Shown in pieces: positions 9,016 to 18,395 of a DNA stretch of 64,000 nucleotides. Made by a program: the position numbers and the translations under genes. The stretch lies in the NCBI GenBank assembly GCA_014841595.1, contig JACYUE010000001.1, forward strand, positions 1,476,996 through 1,540,995, given 5' to 3'. The notes beneath the pieces were generated by a model, which was not told the DNA's origin, made no database searches, and saw only the letters and a list, made by a program, of their open reading frames with translations. The DNA is from Oxalobacteraceae sp. CFBP 8761 (GTDB lineage: Bacteria > Pseudomonadota > Gammaproteobacteria > Burkholderiales > Burkholderiaceae_D). The stretch's first letter is position 1. The number at the start of each line of letters is the position of its first letter.

Positions 9016-12000
9016 ACCTGTCGCGCCCCTTCGTCGAACGGCCGATCGCCACGGTCCTGCTGACCATCGGCATCGCGCTGGCCGGCATTGCCGCCTTCTT
9101 CGTGCTGCCGGTGGCGCCGCTGCCGCAGGTCGACTATCCGACCATTTCGGTGTCGGCCTCGCTGCCGGGCGCGAGTCCCGACACGATGGCCTCGAGCGTG
9201 GCCACGCCGCTCGAGCGGCGCCTTGGGGCGATCGCGGGCGTCAACGAAATGACGTCCAGCAGTGGTACCGGCTCGACCCGGATCAACCTGCAGTTCGAAC
9301 TGAATCGCCAGATCGATTCCGCCGCGCGCGAAGTGCAGGCGGCGATCAGCGCCTCGCGCGCCGACCTGCCGGCCACGCTGCGCAGCAATCCGACCTACCG
9401 TAAAGCCAACCCGTCGGATGCACCGGTACTGATCCTGGCGCTGACGTCCAAAACCAAGGCGCCGGCGGAGATTTTCGAGTCGGTCTCGAATCTCGTGCAG
9501 CAGCGCCTGGCCCAGGTCAAGGGCGTGGGCGAAGTCGAAATCGGTGGCGGTTCGCTGCCGGCCGTGCGGGTCGAGCTGGTGCCGTATTCGCTGAACCGCT
9601 ATGGCGTCTCGGCCGAGGACGTGCGCGCCGCGATTCAGGCCACCAACCCGAACCGCCCCAAGGGTGAGATCGACAGCAATGGCAACCGCCTGCAGATCTA
9701 TTCGCAGCCAGCCGGTGGCGATGGTCGCAGCGCTGCCGATTACAAGGACCTCGTGGTCGCCTGGCGCAATGGCGCCGCCGTGCGCCTGTCCGACGTGGCG
9801 ACCGTGTTCGACGGCCCCGAGAACATCTATACGCTGGGCCTGTTCAACGGCCAGCCGGCCGTGATCGTGCTGGTCACGCGCCAGCCCGACGCCAACGTCA
9901 TCGAAACCGTCGATGGTATCCGCGACCTGCTGCCGTCGCTGCAGGCGCAGCTGCCCGGGGACATTCAGCTGGCGATCGCGTCGGACCGCACCAACTCGAT
10001 CCGCGCCTCGCTGCACGAGATCGAATTCACGCTGGTGCTGTCGATCGTGCTGGTGGTGGCCGTGGTCAGCGTGTTCCTGCGCAGCCTGCGCGCCACCGTG
10101 ATCCCGGCAGTGGCGACGGTCGTCTCGCTGCTGGGCACTTTCGGCGTCATGTATGCGCTGGGCTTTTCGCTGAACAACCTGTCGCTGATGGCGCTGACCG
10201 TGGCGGCCGGCTTTGTCGTCGACGATGCGATCGTGGTGCTGGAAAATACGGCGCGTCATATCGAAAATGGCATGGACCGCATGGCGGCGGCCTTGCTCGG
10301 CGCGCGCGAAGTGGGCTTCACGGTGCTGTCGATTTCGCTGTCGCTGGTGGCCGTGTTCATCCCGCTGTTGTTCATGGGCGGACAGGTGGGTCGCCTGTTC
10401 CGCGAATTTGCCGTCACGCTGTCGGCCGCGGTGCTGATCTCGCTCGTGATCTCGCTGACGACGACGCCGATGATGTGCGCCTGGCTGCTGCGCCCCGAAG
10501 ACAAGGACAAGAAGCCGGGGCGTCTCGCGCGCTGGTCCGAAGGCGGCTTTGCGCGCGTACTGCGCGTCTACGAACATGCCCTTGACTGGGCGCTGGCCAG
10601 CAAGGTGCTGGTCATGATCATCCTGCTGTTTACGGTCGGCCTGAACATCTACCTGTTCACCAATGCACCGAAGGGCTTCTTCCCGCAGCAGGATTCCGGC
10701 CAGATGAATGGCGGCATCCGCGCCGACCAGAGCATCTCGTCGCAGGCCATGCAGAAGAAGATTTACCAGCTGGTCGAGATCATCCGCAAGGATCCGGCCG
10801 TCGAAACGGTCGTCGCGTTCACGGGCGGCGGGCGCGCTGGCGGCGGCTTCATGTTCGTCAACCTGAAGCCGGTGAGCGAGCGCGATGTCGCGGCGCAGGC
10901 CGTGATCGCGCGCCTGCGCCCGCAACTGGCCAAGGTCACCGGCATCACGATCTTCCTGAATCCGGTGCAGGACTTGCGCATGGGCGGGCGCTCGAGCAAC
11001 TCGACCTACCAGTACACGCTCAAGAGTGACAACGCGGAAGACCTCAAGCAGTGGGCCGCCAAACTGGCCGAGGCCATGAAAGGGCAGCCGGCGCTGGTCG
11101 ACGTCGACACCGATCAGGCCGAAAACGGCGTGGAAACCTATGTCACGATCGACAAGGAGAGTGCAGCGCGCATGGGCATCACCACGCGCGACGTGACCAA
11201 TGCGCTGTACAACGCGTTCGGCCAGCGCCAGGTAGCGAACATCTACGATGAGCTGAACCAGTACCACGTCGTGATGGGCGTGGCGCAAAAGTATGCGCAG
11301 TCGCCCGAAGCGCTGAAGGACGTGTACGTGCCGGCGCGGGCCGCTGGCGGGAGCGAGAACGTCGTGTCGTCCAGTACCGGCACGGCCGCCGCTGCCGGTG
11401 CTGCGGGCGCGGCGACCTCGGCGACAGCAAGCCTGACGGCGGCGCGCGATCCGTCCGGTGGCCAGGCGCTGGCCGACAACGCCGCGACGATGGTGCCGCT
11501 GTCGGCGATTGCCAGCTTCGCCGAGAGCGCCACGGCAACGTCAGTCAGCCACCAGGATGGCGAACTGGCCACCACGGTGTCGTACAACCTGAACGAAGGC
11601 TTCACGCTGACCGACGGCGAAGCCGCCGTGCGCCAGGCCGAAGCCGACATCGGCATGCCGATCAATGTGCGCGGCAGCTTCCAGGGCACCGCTGCGGCAG
11701 CGCAGGCGTCGAGCCAGGAGCAGCCGCTGCTGATCCTGGCCGCGATCGTCGTCATCTACATCGTGCTTGGCATTCTGTACGAAAGCCTGATCCATCCGAT
11801 TACCGTGCTCTCGACGCTGCCGTCGGCGGGCGTGGGCGCGGTTCTGGCGCTCTTGATGTTCAAGATGGAGTTCTCGATCATTGCGCTGATCGGCGTGTTC
11901 CTCCTGATCGGCATCGTGAAGAAGAATGCGATCCTGATCATCGACTTTGCGCTGGAGGCCGAGCGTGCACGCGGCCTTACCGCAATGGAAGCGGTGCGCG

Positions 12001-12293
12001 AAGCCTGCATGCTGCGCTTCCGCCCGATCCTGATGACGACGCTGGCTGCCGCGCTGGGCGCTTTGCCGCTGGCGATTGGCTTCGGCGAAGGCTCCGAATT
12101 GCGCCGGCCGCTGGGCATCGCCATCATCGGCGGCCTGGTCGCCAGCCAGCTCCTGACACTGCTTACCACGCCGGTCGTGTATGTCTTGCTCGACAAGCTG
12201 CGCACCCGCAAACCCGATGAACACGCGTTGAGCCGCCATCCGCACGACGTCGATCCGACGCCGGGTGCCGGCCCATCGCTCGCCAAACCATGA
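9012..12293 (+). CDS. mdtC: RND efflux pump subunit (MdtC-like), with an inserted low-complexity segment
   Basis: This second RND subunit has 1093 residues and starts at an ATG overlapping the mdtB stop. It carries FVERPIATVLLTIGIAL in helix 1 and the proton-relay pair VVDDAIVVLEN (Asp404, Asp405). It is about 60 residues longer than typical MdtC (about 1025). The excess is mostly an Ala/Ser/Thr-rich stretch at about residues 777-823 (bases 11340-11480), inside the second periplasmic (docking/porter) region, just before TMVPLSAIASF. The insertion keeps frame and probably forms a flexible surface loop. Its stop overlaps the start of the channel gene, so translation is coupled through the operon. 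Confidence 0.94.
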   Translation: MNLSRPFVERPIATVLLTIGIALAGIAAFFVLPVAPLPQVDYPTISVSASLPGASPDTMASSVATPLERRLGAIAGVNEMTSSSGTGSTRINLQFELNRQIDSAAREVQAAISASRADLPATLRSNPTYRKANPSDAPVLILALTSKTKAPAEIFESVSNLVQQRLAQVKGVGEVEIGGGSLPAVRVELVPYSLNRYGVSAEDVRAAIQATNPNRPKGEIDSNGNRLQIYSQPAGGDGRSAADYKDLVVAWRNGAAVRLSDVATVFDGPENIYTLGLFNGQPAVIVLVTRQPDANVIETVDGIRDLLPSLQAQLPGDIQLAIASDRTNSIRASLHEIEFTLVLSIVLVVAVVSVFLRSLRATVIPAVATVVSLLGTFGVMYALGFSLNNLSLMALTVAAGFVVDDAIVVLENTARHIENGMDRMAAALLGAREVGFTVLSISLSLVAVFIPLLFMGGQVGRLFREFAVTLSAAVLISLVISLTTTPMMCAWLLRPEDKDKKPGRLARWSEGGFARVLRVYEHALDWALASKVLVMIILLFTVGLNIYLFTNAPKGFFPQQDSGQMNGGIRADQSISSQAMQKKIYQLVEIIRKDPAVETVVAFTGGGRAGGGFMFVNLKPVSERDVAAQAVIARLRPQLAKVTGITIFLNPVQDLRMGGRSSNSTYQYTLKSDNAEDLKQWAAKLAEAMKGQPALVDVDTDQAENGVETYVTIDKESAARMGITTRDVTNALYNAFGQRQVANIYDELNQYHVVMGVAQKYAQSPEALKDVYVPARAAGGSENVVSSSTGTAAAAGAAGAATSATASLTAARDPSGGQALADNAATMVPLSAIASFAESATATSVSHQDGELATTVSYNLNEGFTLTDGEAAVRQAEADIGMPINVRGSFQGTAAAAQASSQEQPLLILAAIVVIYIVLGILYESLIHPITVLSTLPSAGVGAVLALLMFKMEFSIIALIGVFLLIGIVKKNAILIIDFALEAERARGLTAMEAVREACMLRFRPILMTTLAAALGALPLAIGFGEGSELRRPLGIAIIGGLVASQLLTLLTTPVVYVLLDKLRTRKPDEHALSRHPHDVDPTPGAGPSLAKP

Positions 12294-13753
12294 TGCCCAT
12301 GCAAATCTCGACCTCCCTGCGCCTGACCCTCCTCGCCATGGCCCTCGGCCTCGGTGGCTGCGCCGTCGGGCCCGTTTACGAACGGCCTGCCGCGCTGCCG
12401 GCCGGCCCGGTACCGACAAGCTACGAGGGCGTCAACGCGCCCTTGCCGGGCTGGGAGCCTGCCGCGCCCGCCGACGCACTCGAGCGCGGTCCCTGGTGGC
12501 AGCTGTTCAACGACCCGGAACTCGATCGCCTGAGCCGTCAGGTGGAAGCGGCCAACCAGAACATTGCCGTCGCCGTGGCCAACTATGCCCAGGCGCGCTC
12601 GATCGTCGCGCAGCAGCGCGCGTCGCTGTTCCCGGTGGTGTCGCTTGGCGCCGGCGGCGACCGTGCCGGCGGTGGCAGCGGCGACAATAACCGCGGTGCC
12701 GCCAGCGCCTACCGCCTGCAGATCGGCGCAAGCTGGGAGCCGGACGTGTTCGGCCGCCTGCGCACGGCGGTCGATGCGGCCGAAGCCAGCGCCCAGGCCA
12801 GCGCCGCCGATCTGGCCAGCGTGCGCCTTGCGGCGCTTGGCGAGCTGGCGATCAACTACTTCTCGCTGCGCCAGACCGACGCCCAGATCGGCATGCTCAC
12901 GGCCACCATCGAGGGCTACGAACGCGTGCTGCAGATCACGTCGAACCGCTTCGCGGCCGGCGTCTCGGCGCGCTCGGACGTGCTGCAGGCGCAGACGCAA
13001 TTGGCCACGGCGCGCAGCGATGCACTTGGCCTGCAGCGCTCGCGCGCCGAACTCGAACACGCGATCGCGGTGCTGGTTGGCCAGAGTCCGTCGAGCTTTG
13101 CGCTGGCAAGCACGCCATGGCAGGTCGTGGTGCCGGCCGTGCCGGTCGGCGTGCCATCCACACTGCTGCAGCGCCGGCCCGACATCGCCGCCGCCGAACG
13201 CGATGTCGCCGTGGCGAATGCCGACATCGGCATCGCCCGCTCGGCCTACTTCCCGACCTTCGGGCTGTCGGCTTCGTACGGCAACAACACGAGCCGCGTG
13301 GGCGACCTGTTTTCGCTGTCGAACGCGGCCTGGTCGTTTGGCCTGTCGGCGGCGCAGACGCTGTTCAATGCCGGCGCCACCCGCGCCAGTGTCGAAGGCG
13401 CCGAGGCACGCCAGCAGGCCACCGTGGCCAACTACCGCCAGGTGGTCCTGACGGCGTTCGCCGATGTCGAGAATGGCCTGGCCGCCACGCGCGTGCTCGA
13501 ACAGCAGCAGCAGTTGCGCGTCGAGGCGGCCGAAGCGGCCGGCTTGGTCGAGCAGCAGATCCTGAACCGCTACCAGGCGGGGCAGGTGAGCTATACCGAG
13601 GTGGTGCAGGCGCAGGTCACGGCGCTCAATGCGCGTCGCCAGCTGGTGCAGGTGCAGGCCGACCGTCAGACGGCGGCGGTGTCGCTGATCCAGGCGCTGG
13701 GCGGCGGCTGGACCGACGCAGAGGTGAACAACGCACCGCCAATTGTCAATTAA
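12290..13753 (+). CDS. Outer-membrane efflux channel lipoprotein (NodT/OprM type)
   Basis: This is a TolC-fold outer-membrane factor of 487 residues, the exit duct for the MdtABC-like pump. The N-terminus is a lipoprotein signal with lipobox LGGC (Cys24), followed by AVGPVYERP, the normal opening of the NodT/OprM family. Two repeated OEP domains are visible (about 60-260 and 270-470), the second containing ALLQRRPDI-type sequence (TLLQRRPDIAAAERD). The start ATG 12290 overlaps the mdtC stop in ATGA; two further in-frame ATGs lie within nine bases. Presence of a dedicated channel in the operon differs from E. coli mdtABCD, which relies on TolC. Confidence 0.93.
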   Translation: MMPMQISTSLRLTLLAMALGLGGCAVGPVYERPAALPAGPVPTSYEGVNAPLPGWEPAAPADALERGPWWQLFNDPELDRLSRQVEAANQNIAVAVANYAQARSIVAQQRASLFPVVSLGAGGDRAGGGSGDNNRGAASAYRLQIGASWEPDVFGRLRTAVDAAEASAQASAADLASVRLAALGELAINYFSLRQTDAQIGMLTATIEGYERVLQITSNRFAAGVSARSDVLQAQTQLATARSDALGLQRSRAELEHAIAVLVGQSPSSFALASTPWQVVVPAVPVGVPSTLLQRRPDIAAAERDVAVANADIGIARSAYFPTFGLSASYGNNTSRVGDLFSLSNAAWSFGLSAAQTLFNAGATRASVEGAEARQQATVANYRQVVLTAFADVENGLAATRVLEQQQQLRVEAAEAAGLVEQQILNRYQAGQVSYTEVVQAQVTALNARRQLVQVQADRQTAAVSLIQALGGGWTDAEVNNAPPIVN

Positions 13754-13799
13754 GCCGGGCCAGGGCTTACAATGACGCATCCGAGGCCCGAGCGACTTT

Positions 13800-14762
13800 A
13801 TGAAAAAATGGATTGACCGTATGCTGGGCGCCGACAAGGCGCCGGCCCCTGATGCCAGCGAAGCGCCGGCCGGCGAAGCGGCGCACGACCTTGCGGTGCA
13901 GGTCGACGCCGCGTATTACCGCTGGCTGACCGCTTCGGCCGGCTACGATGCCACGCCCGAGGTCGAAGAGCACCTGCTGGACCTGGTGCGCACGCTGGCG
14001 CTCGACCCGGGCGCGGCCAGCGGCCTGGTGCCGCGCATCCCCGAACTGATCCCCGAACTGCTGCGCGACCTGGCCGACGACGCCGTGTCGCAGGGCGCGC
14101 TCGCACGCTCGGTCGAGCGCGACACGGTGCTGGTGGCCGAGGTGATCCGCGAAGCCAACAGTGCCTATTACCGCCCGCTGCAGCCCATCAAGTCGCTCGA
14201 TGCCGCGCTGTTGATGCTCGGTCAGAACGGCCTGCGCATGCTGCTGGCGCGGATCGCGTTCCGGCCGCTCTTGCGCATGGCCGACACCGGCTTTGCACGC
14301 CACGCTGCGCCGCTCGTGTGGCACCAGGCGGAGAAGTGTGCGCTGGCGTCAAGCCTGATGGCGCCGGGCATGGCTGCCGGTGTGTTCGAAGCGTACCTGG
14401 CTGGCCTGATGCAGAACCTGGGCTTGCTGGTGGCCTTCCGCCTGGCCGAGCGCGCGGCCGAAGCGGGCAAGATTCCCGGCTCGAGCGAATTCGGCGCCCG
14501 GCTGTTTGCCGTCAGCCGGGGGCTGTCTGCGTCGATCGCGGCGCACTGGGAGTTTCCGCCGGATGTCGTGCAGGCCATCGCCACTTCCAGCACGCCGGCC
14601 GCCTCGGCGCTGGCCCGGGCGCTGGAGCGGGGCGACCAGATCGCCAAGCTGCGCCTCTTGATCGACGCGCACGTCGTCGCGGAGGACGACAGCCTCGTCA
14701 GCGCTGGCCTGGACAGCTTTGAACGGCGCTGCCTGGGCAAGCTGGCCGACATCCGCGTTTAG
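13800..14762 (+). CDS. HDOD-domain protein (paralogue 1)
   Basis: This 320-residue soluble protein has an HDOD domain at about 85-290 (LVPRIPELIPELLRDLAD, VIREANSAYYRP, LGQNGLRMLLARIAF). HDOD proteins act in bacterial signalling, often next to c-di-GMP enzymes, but have no defined enzymatic activity. The usual metal-site 'HD' of HD domains is missing: the equivalent segment reads LAGLMQNLG, so hydrolase activity is not expected. The N-terminal ~45 residues are Ala/Pro-rich. It starts 46 bases after the efflux operon with no terminator seen, and its stop overlaps the stop of the convergent diguanylate cyclase gene. A close paralogue lies at 19689-20657. Confidence 0.9.
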   Translation: MKKWIDRMLGADKAPAPDASEAPAGEAAHDLAVQVDAAYYRWLTASAGYDATPEVEEHLLDLVRTLALDPGAASGLVPRIPELIPELLRDLADDAVSQGALARSVERDTVLVAEVIREANSAYYRPLQPIKSLDAALLMLGQNGLRMLLARIAFRPLLRMADTGFARHAAPLVWHQAEKCALASSLMAPGMAAGVFEAYLAGLMQNLGLLVAFRLAERAAEAGKIPGSSEFGARLFAVSRGLSASIAAHWEFPPDVVQAIATSSTPAASALARALERGDQIAKLRLLIDAHVVAEDDSLVSAGLDSFERRCLGKLADIRV

Positions 14763-16066
14763 CGCGCCGGGCAGATCCGGTTGCGCCCACCTTGCTTGGC
14801 CGTGTAGAGCATCGCATCGGCTTGCACGAACAGTTCGTTTTCGCTGCGCTGCGCCGGAAACGCGGCCAGGCCGCCGCTGAACGAAAAGCGCCGCTCGTCG
14901 CCCGGCGCCACCTGGAACGCGATGGCGCCGAAGGCGGCGCGCAGCGCGTCCAGCCGCGGCCAGGCCTGCGCCAGCGTGCAGTCCCAGAACACCACCACGA
15001 ACTCCTCGCCGCCAAAGCGGCTGAGCAGATCGCGCTCGCCCATCTGCGGCGCCAGGCACAGGCATAGCCGCTTGATGACGATGTCGCCGAAATGGTGGCC
15101 CCAGGTGTCGTTGATGGTCTTGAACTTGTCGATGTCAATGACGCCGAATGCCAGCGGTTTGTCTTCCAGCGTGGCCTGGCGGATCAGGTCCTGCGTTTTA
15201 CGCCGCAGCCCGACCTTGTTGAGCAGGCCGGTGGCGCGGTCCTTGCCGATCAAATCCTTGTTGACGCGGATCTTGGCCGCGCGGTTGGCCAGTTGCGCTT
15301 CGAGCATGCCCGAGCCGGTGTCGGGCAGGACGGCGTCAAAGCCATCGCCCAGCGCGCGCCGGGCCAGGGCGTCGTCCGGGCGGCGCTGCAGCAGCACGAT
15401 TTCGCGCACCGGGTCAGCCTCGATATTCTTTTGCATCACGCGCGCCAGGGCGTCCACCCGCAGGTAGTCGCTGTCGGGGATCAAGACCAGATCGGGCTGC
15501 AATTCCTTGACGCGCAGGTGCAACGTGGATGGGTCGGCGTGGTAACTGACGTCGATGCGCTGGTCGCGCAGCGCCGCGTCATCCAGGCTGCCGGGCAGGC
15601 CGAGCGTGACCAGTGTGACGGCGTCGCCCCGCTTGCTTTGCACGAACAGGTTGAACAGCTTGTCGACCAGCACATCGTTGGCGATCGGCTTTTCGGCATA
15701 CGCCAGGCAATGGCTGTCGACCAGCCGTTGCTGCAGCAGGAAGCGGCTGCCCTGGCGGCTCGATTGCAGGTACACATAGCTGTGACCGGGCGGCAGGCGC
15801 GCCAGCAATTCACCCAGCATCAGCGTCTTGCGCCCATCCTGCAGGTCGGCCTGCATATTGTGCAGGGTGTCGAGGTCGATCACGAACAGGCTGGTGCCGC
15901 GATCGGCGTCGACGGCTGCGATAAATTGCGCCAGTTCGCTGAAGAAGCGGATGTCGAAATCGTATTTGTGCGCGTGCAGCAGCAACTCTGCCCGGTTGTC
16001 CTTGATGAAGAAACTCTGGCAGAGATACAGAACAGTATGTCGGTACAGTGATGCCTCGCTTGTCAT
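14759..16066 (-). CDS. PleD-like diguanylate cyclase (two degenerate REC modules plus GGDEF)
   Basis: This cytoplasmic enzyme of 435 residues is predicted to make c-di-GMP from two GTP. The C-terminal GGDEF domain (about 270-435) carries an intact GGEEF active loop (about 350-354), preceded by DIDKFKTINDTWGH. The inhibitory I-site position reads GERD rather than RxxD, so product inhibition may be weak. The N-terminus looks like two receiver-like modules: residues 1-135 with FVIDLDTL and YAEKPI, and residues 140-260 with PDLVLIPDSDY. This resembles PleD layout, though the acidic pocket is incomplete. The ATG at 16066 is chosen because AGGAAAGG lies 9 bases upstream; the longer frame runs through the divergent promoter region shared with the S46 peptidase. 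Confidence 0.88.
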   Translation of the reverse strand: MTSEASLYRHTVLYLCQSFFIKDNRAELLLHAHKYDFDIRFFSELAQFIAAVDADRGTSLFVIDLDTLHNMQADLQDGRKTLMLGELLARLPPGHSYVYLQSSRQGSRFLLQQRLVDSHCLAYAEKPIANDVLVDKLFNLFVQSKRGDAVTLVTLGLPGSLDDAALRDQRIDVSYHADPSTLHLRVKELQPDLVLIPDSDYLRVDALARVMQKNIEADPVREIVLLQRRPDDALARRALGDGFDAVLPDTGSGMLEAQLANRAAKIRVNKDLIGKDRATGLLNKVGLRRKTQDLIRQATLEDKPLAFGVIDIDKFKTINDTWGHHFGDIVIKRLCLCLAPQMGERDLLSRFGGEEFVVVFWDCTLAQAWPRLDALRAAFGAIAFQVAPGDERRFSFSGGLAAFPAQRSENELFVQADAMLYTAKQGGRNRICPAR

Positions 16067-16241
16067 GTTTGCATGCCTTTCCTGGATGCCCGTCTTGCAA
16101 AACGACAATATTACATCGTGCCAGACCAATATGACGCAGTGTTGACGCGACCGGTGCGGCGGTCGCATCGCCATAAATCGACACGGTTGGGATACAACGG
16201 CGATATACTCCCGCATTGCTTTTTTCATCCAGGGTGTTGTC

Positions 16242-18380
16242 TTGTTCAAATCGATTTTCCTGCCTGTCGCCCTCCTGGGCGCCGCGACCGCCGCCTTTGC
16301 CGACGAAGGCCAGTGGCAACCGCACCAGCTGCCGCAGCTCTCGTCCGAACTCAAGCGCATTGGCATCACGATGCCGGCTTCGAAGCTGGCCGACCTGAGC
16401 AAGCATCCGATGAGCGCCATGGTGTCGCTCGGTGGCTGCTCGGCCTCGTTCGTCTCGCCCGATGGCCTGGTGGTCACGAACCACCACTGCGCCTACGGCG
16501 CGATCCAGCGCAATTCGACCCCGGAACAGAACTACATCGTCAATGGCTTTTTGGCCAGGACCCGCGCCGAAGAACTGCCGGGCGGCCCGAACACGCTGAT
16601 CTACGTGACCGAAAAGGTCGAGAACGTCACTAAGCGCGTGCTGGATGGCCTGAGCCCCACGCTGTCGGGCAGCGAGCGCCATGCACTGGTGGCCGCGCGC
16701 GTGAAGGCCTTGATCGCCGAATGCGAGACCGACAAATCGACGCGCTGCTCGGTGCCGGCGTTTCACCGCGGCCTGGAGTACTACCGCATCAAGCAGCTGA
16801 TGATCCGCGACGTGCGCCTGGTGCACGCGCCGTCGGACCGCATCGGCAACTTCGGCGGCGACATCGACAACTACGAGTGGCCGCGCCAGACGGGCGATTA
16901 CTCGTTCCTGCGCGCCTACGTTGGCAAGGACGGCCGTCCGGCCGACCCGTCGCCGGACAACGTGCCATACCGTTCGAAGGACTTCCTGCTGGTGTCGGCC
17001 GAAGGCCTGAAGAACGGCGATCCGATCCTGCTGGCCGGCTATCCGGGCCGCACCAGCCGCTACAAGCTGCCAAGCGAGATCCGCTTCGCGCGCGACGTCG
17101 ATTTCCCGGCCAAGGCAGCCACGATCACGGCCGACCTGGCCATCATCGCCGCCGCAACCAAGGACAATCCCGCCTGGGACGTGCGCTATGCGAGCGTGGC
17201 CAAGAGCCTGAACAACGTGCTGAAAAAGACGCAGGGCCTGATGGACGGCTTCGCGCGCAAGGACATTGCCGCCATCAAGGACGTGCAGGACGCCGAGTTC
17301 CGCACCTGGCAGCAAAGCCATGCTGGCGCGAACAAGAACCTGCTGACCGAACTGGACGCCGTGATCGCCCGCGACATGGCCCTGCAACGCCAGGAATCTG
17401 CGTGGAATGAAGCGACCCACAGCGACCTGCTCAAGAGCGCACGCACGCTGTACCGCCTGGCCCTCGAACGCCAGAAGCCGGATGCGCAGCGCGAAGGCGG
17501 CTACCAGGAACGCGACCTGTCGTTCATCAAGGCGCGCCTGACGCGGCTCGAGCAATCGTTCGTCCCGAGCGTGGACGAAGCGCGCTACAAGGCCGCGCTG
17601 GCCCGCTACGCGCGTATCGATGGCGCCGTGCGCCCGCAGGGTCTCGACGCGCTGCTGCCGACGGAAGCGGCGCTGCCGGCAATGTACCGCAGCAGCGAGC
17701 TGGCCGACACCGCCAAGCGCCTGGCCTGGATCGGCAAGGACCCGCAGGCCTTCCGCGCCTCGAACGATCCGTTCATCGCGCTGGCCGTGCGCCTGCACGA
17801 CGCCGGCATGGTGCTGGAAAACGGGCGCAACGAGATCGACGGCAACCTTGAACGCGTGATCCCGCAATACATGGCGGCCGTGATCGCGTTCAAGACGTCG
17901 CAGGGCAAGCCGGTCTACCCGGACGCCAACTCGACGCTGCGCGTGACCTACGGCACGGTGTCGCCGTACTCACCGCGCGACGGCCTGCTGAAAGGCCCGT
18001 TCACGACCGTCGAAGGCATTCTTGAGAAGGAAACCGATAAGGATCCGTTCATCGTTCCGGCCGCGCTCAAGGAAGCGATTCAGGGCAAGCGCTACGGCGT
18101 GTTCAAGGACAAGGCGCTGGGCACCGTGCCGGTCAACTTCCTGTCGAGCGCCGACACCACGGGCGGCAATTCAGGTTCGGCCGTGATGAACGGGCGGGGC
18201 GAGCTGGTGGGCCTGAACTTCGATTCGACCTATGAATCGATCACCAAGGACTGGTACTTCGACACCGCCATCACGCGCGCGATCCACGTGGATATCCGCT
18301 ACATGCTGTGGGTGATGAAGGAGGTCGACCATGCCGACAACCTGCTCAAGGAAATGACGATCAAGTATCCGAAGAAGTAA
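16242..18380 (+). CDS. S46-family dipeptidyl-peptidase (DPP7-like), exported
   Basis: S46 enzymes are serine exopeptidases that release dipeptides in the periplasm or at the cell surface. This one has 712 residues, the family norm, with a signal peptide ending near AAFA. Catalytic residues are readable: His in TNHHCAYG (about 81/82), Asp in FGGDIDNYEWPR (about 207-209) and nucleophile Ser644 in GGNSGSAVM. Eighteen residues after that serine, where DPP11 enzymes have the Arg that selects Asp/Glu, this protein has Ser662, so a preference for non-acidic P1 residues is more likely. The start is TTG 16242 with AGGG seven bases upstream; no ATG fits. pnuC follows after 15 bases. Confidence 0.93.
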   Translation: MFKSIFLPVALLGAATAAFADEGQWQPHQLPQLSSELKRIGITMPASKLADLSKHPMSAMVSLGGCSASFVSPDGLVVTNHHCAYGAIQRNSTPEQNYIVNGFLARTRAEELPGGPNTLIYVTEKVENVTKRVLDGLSPTLSGSERHALVAARVKALIAECETDKSTRCSVPAFHRGLEYYRIKQLMIRDVRLVHAPSDRIGNFGGDIDNYEWPRQTGDYSFLRAYVGKDGRPADPSPDNVPYRSKDFLLVSAEGLKNGDPILLAGYPGRTSRYKLPSEIRFARDVDFPAKAATITADLAIIAAATKDNPAWDVRYASVAKSLNNVLKKTQGLMDGFARKDIAAIKDVQDAEFRTWQQSHAGANKNLLTELDAVIARDMALQRQESAWNEATHSDLLKSARTLYRLALERQKPDAQREGGYQERDLSFIKARLTRLEQSFVPSVDEARYKAALARYARIDGAVRPQGLDALLPTEAALPAMYRSSELADTAKRLAWIGKDPQAFRASNDPFIALAVRLHDAGMVLENGRNEIDGNLERVIPQYMAAVIAFKTSQGKPVYPDANSTLRVTYGTVSPYSPRDGLLKGPFTTVEGILEKETDKDPFIVPAALKEAIQGKRYGVFKDKALGTVPVNFLSSADTTGGNSGSAVMNGRGELVGLNFDSTYESITKDWYFDTAITRAIHVDIRYMLWVMKEVDHADNLLKEMTIKYPKK

Positions 18381-18395
18381 GCCGGGTACGTCCGC

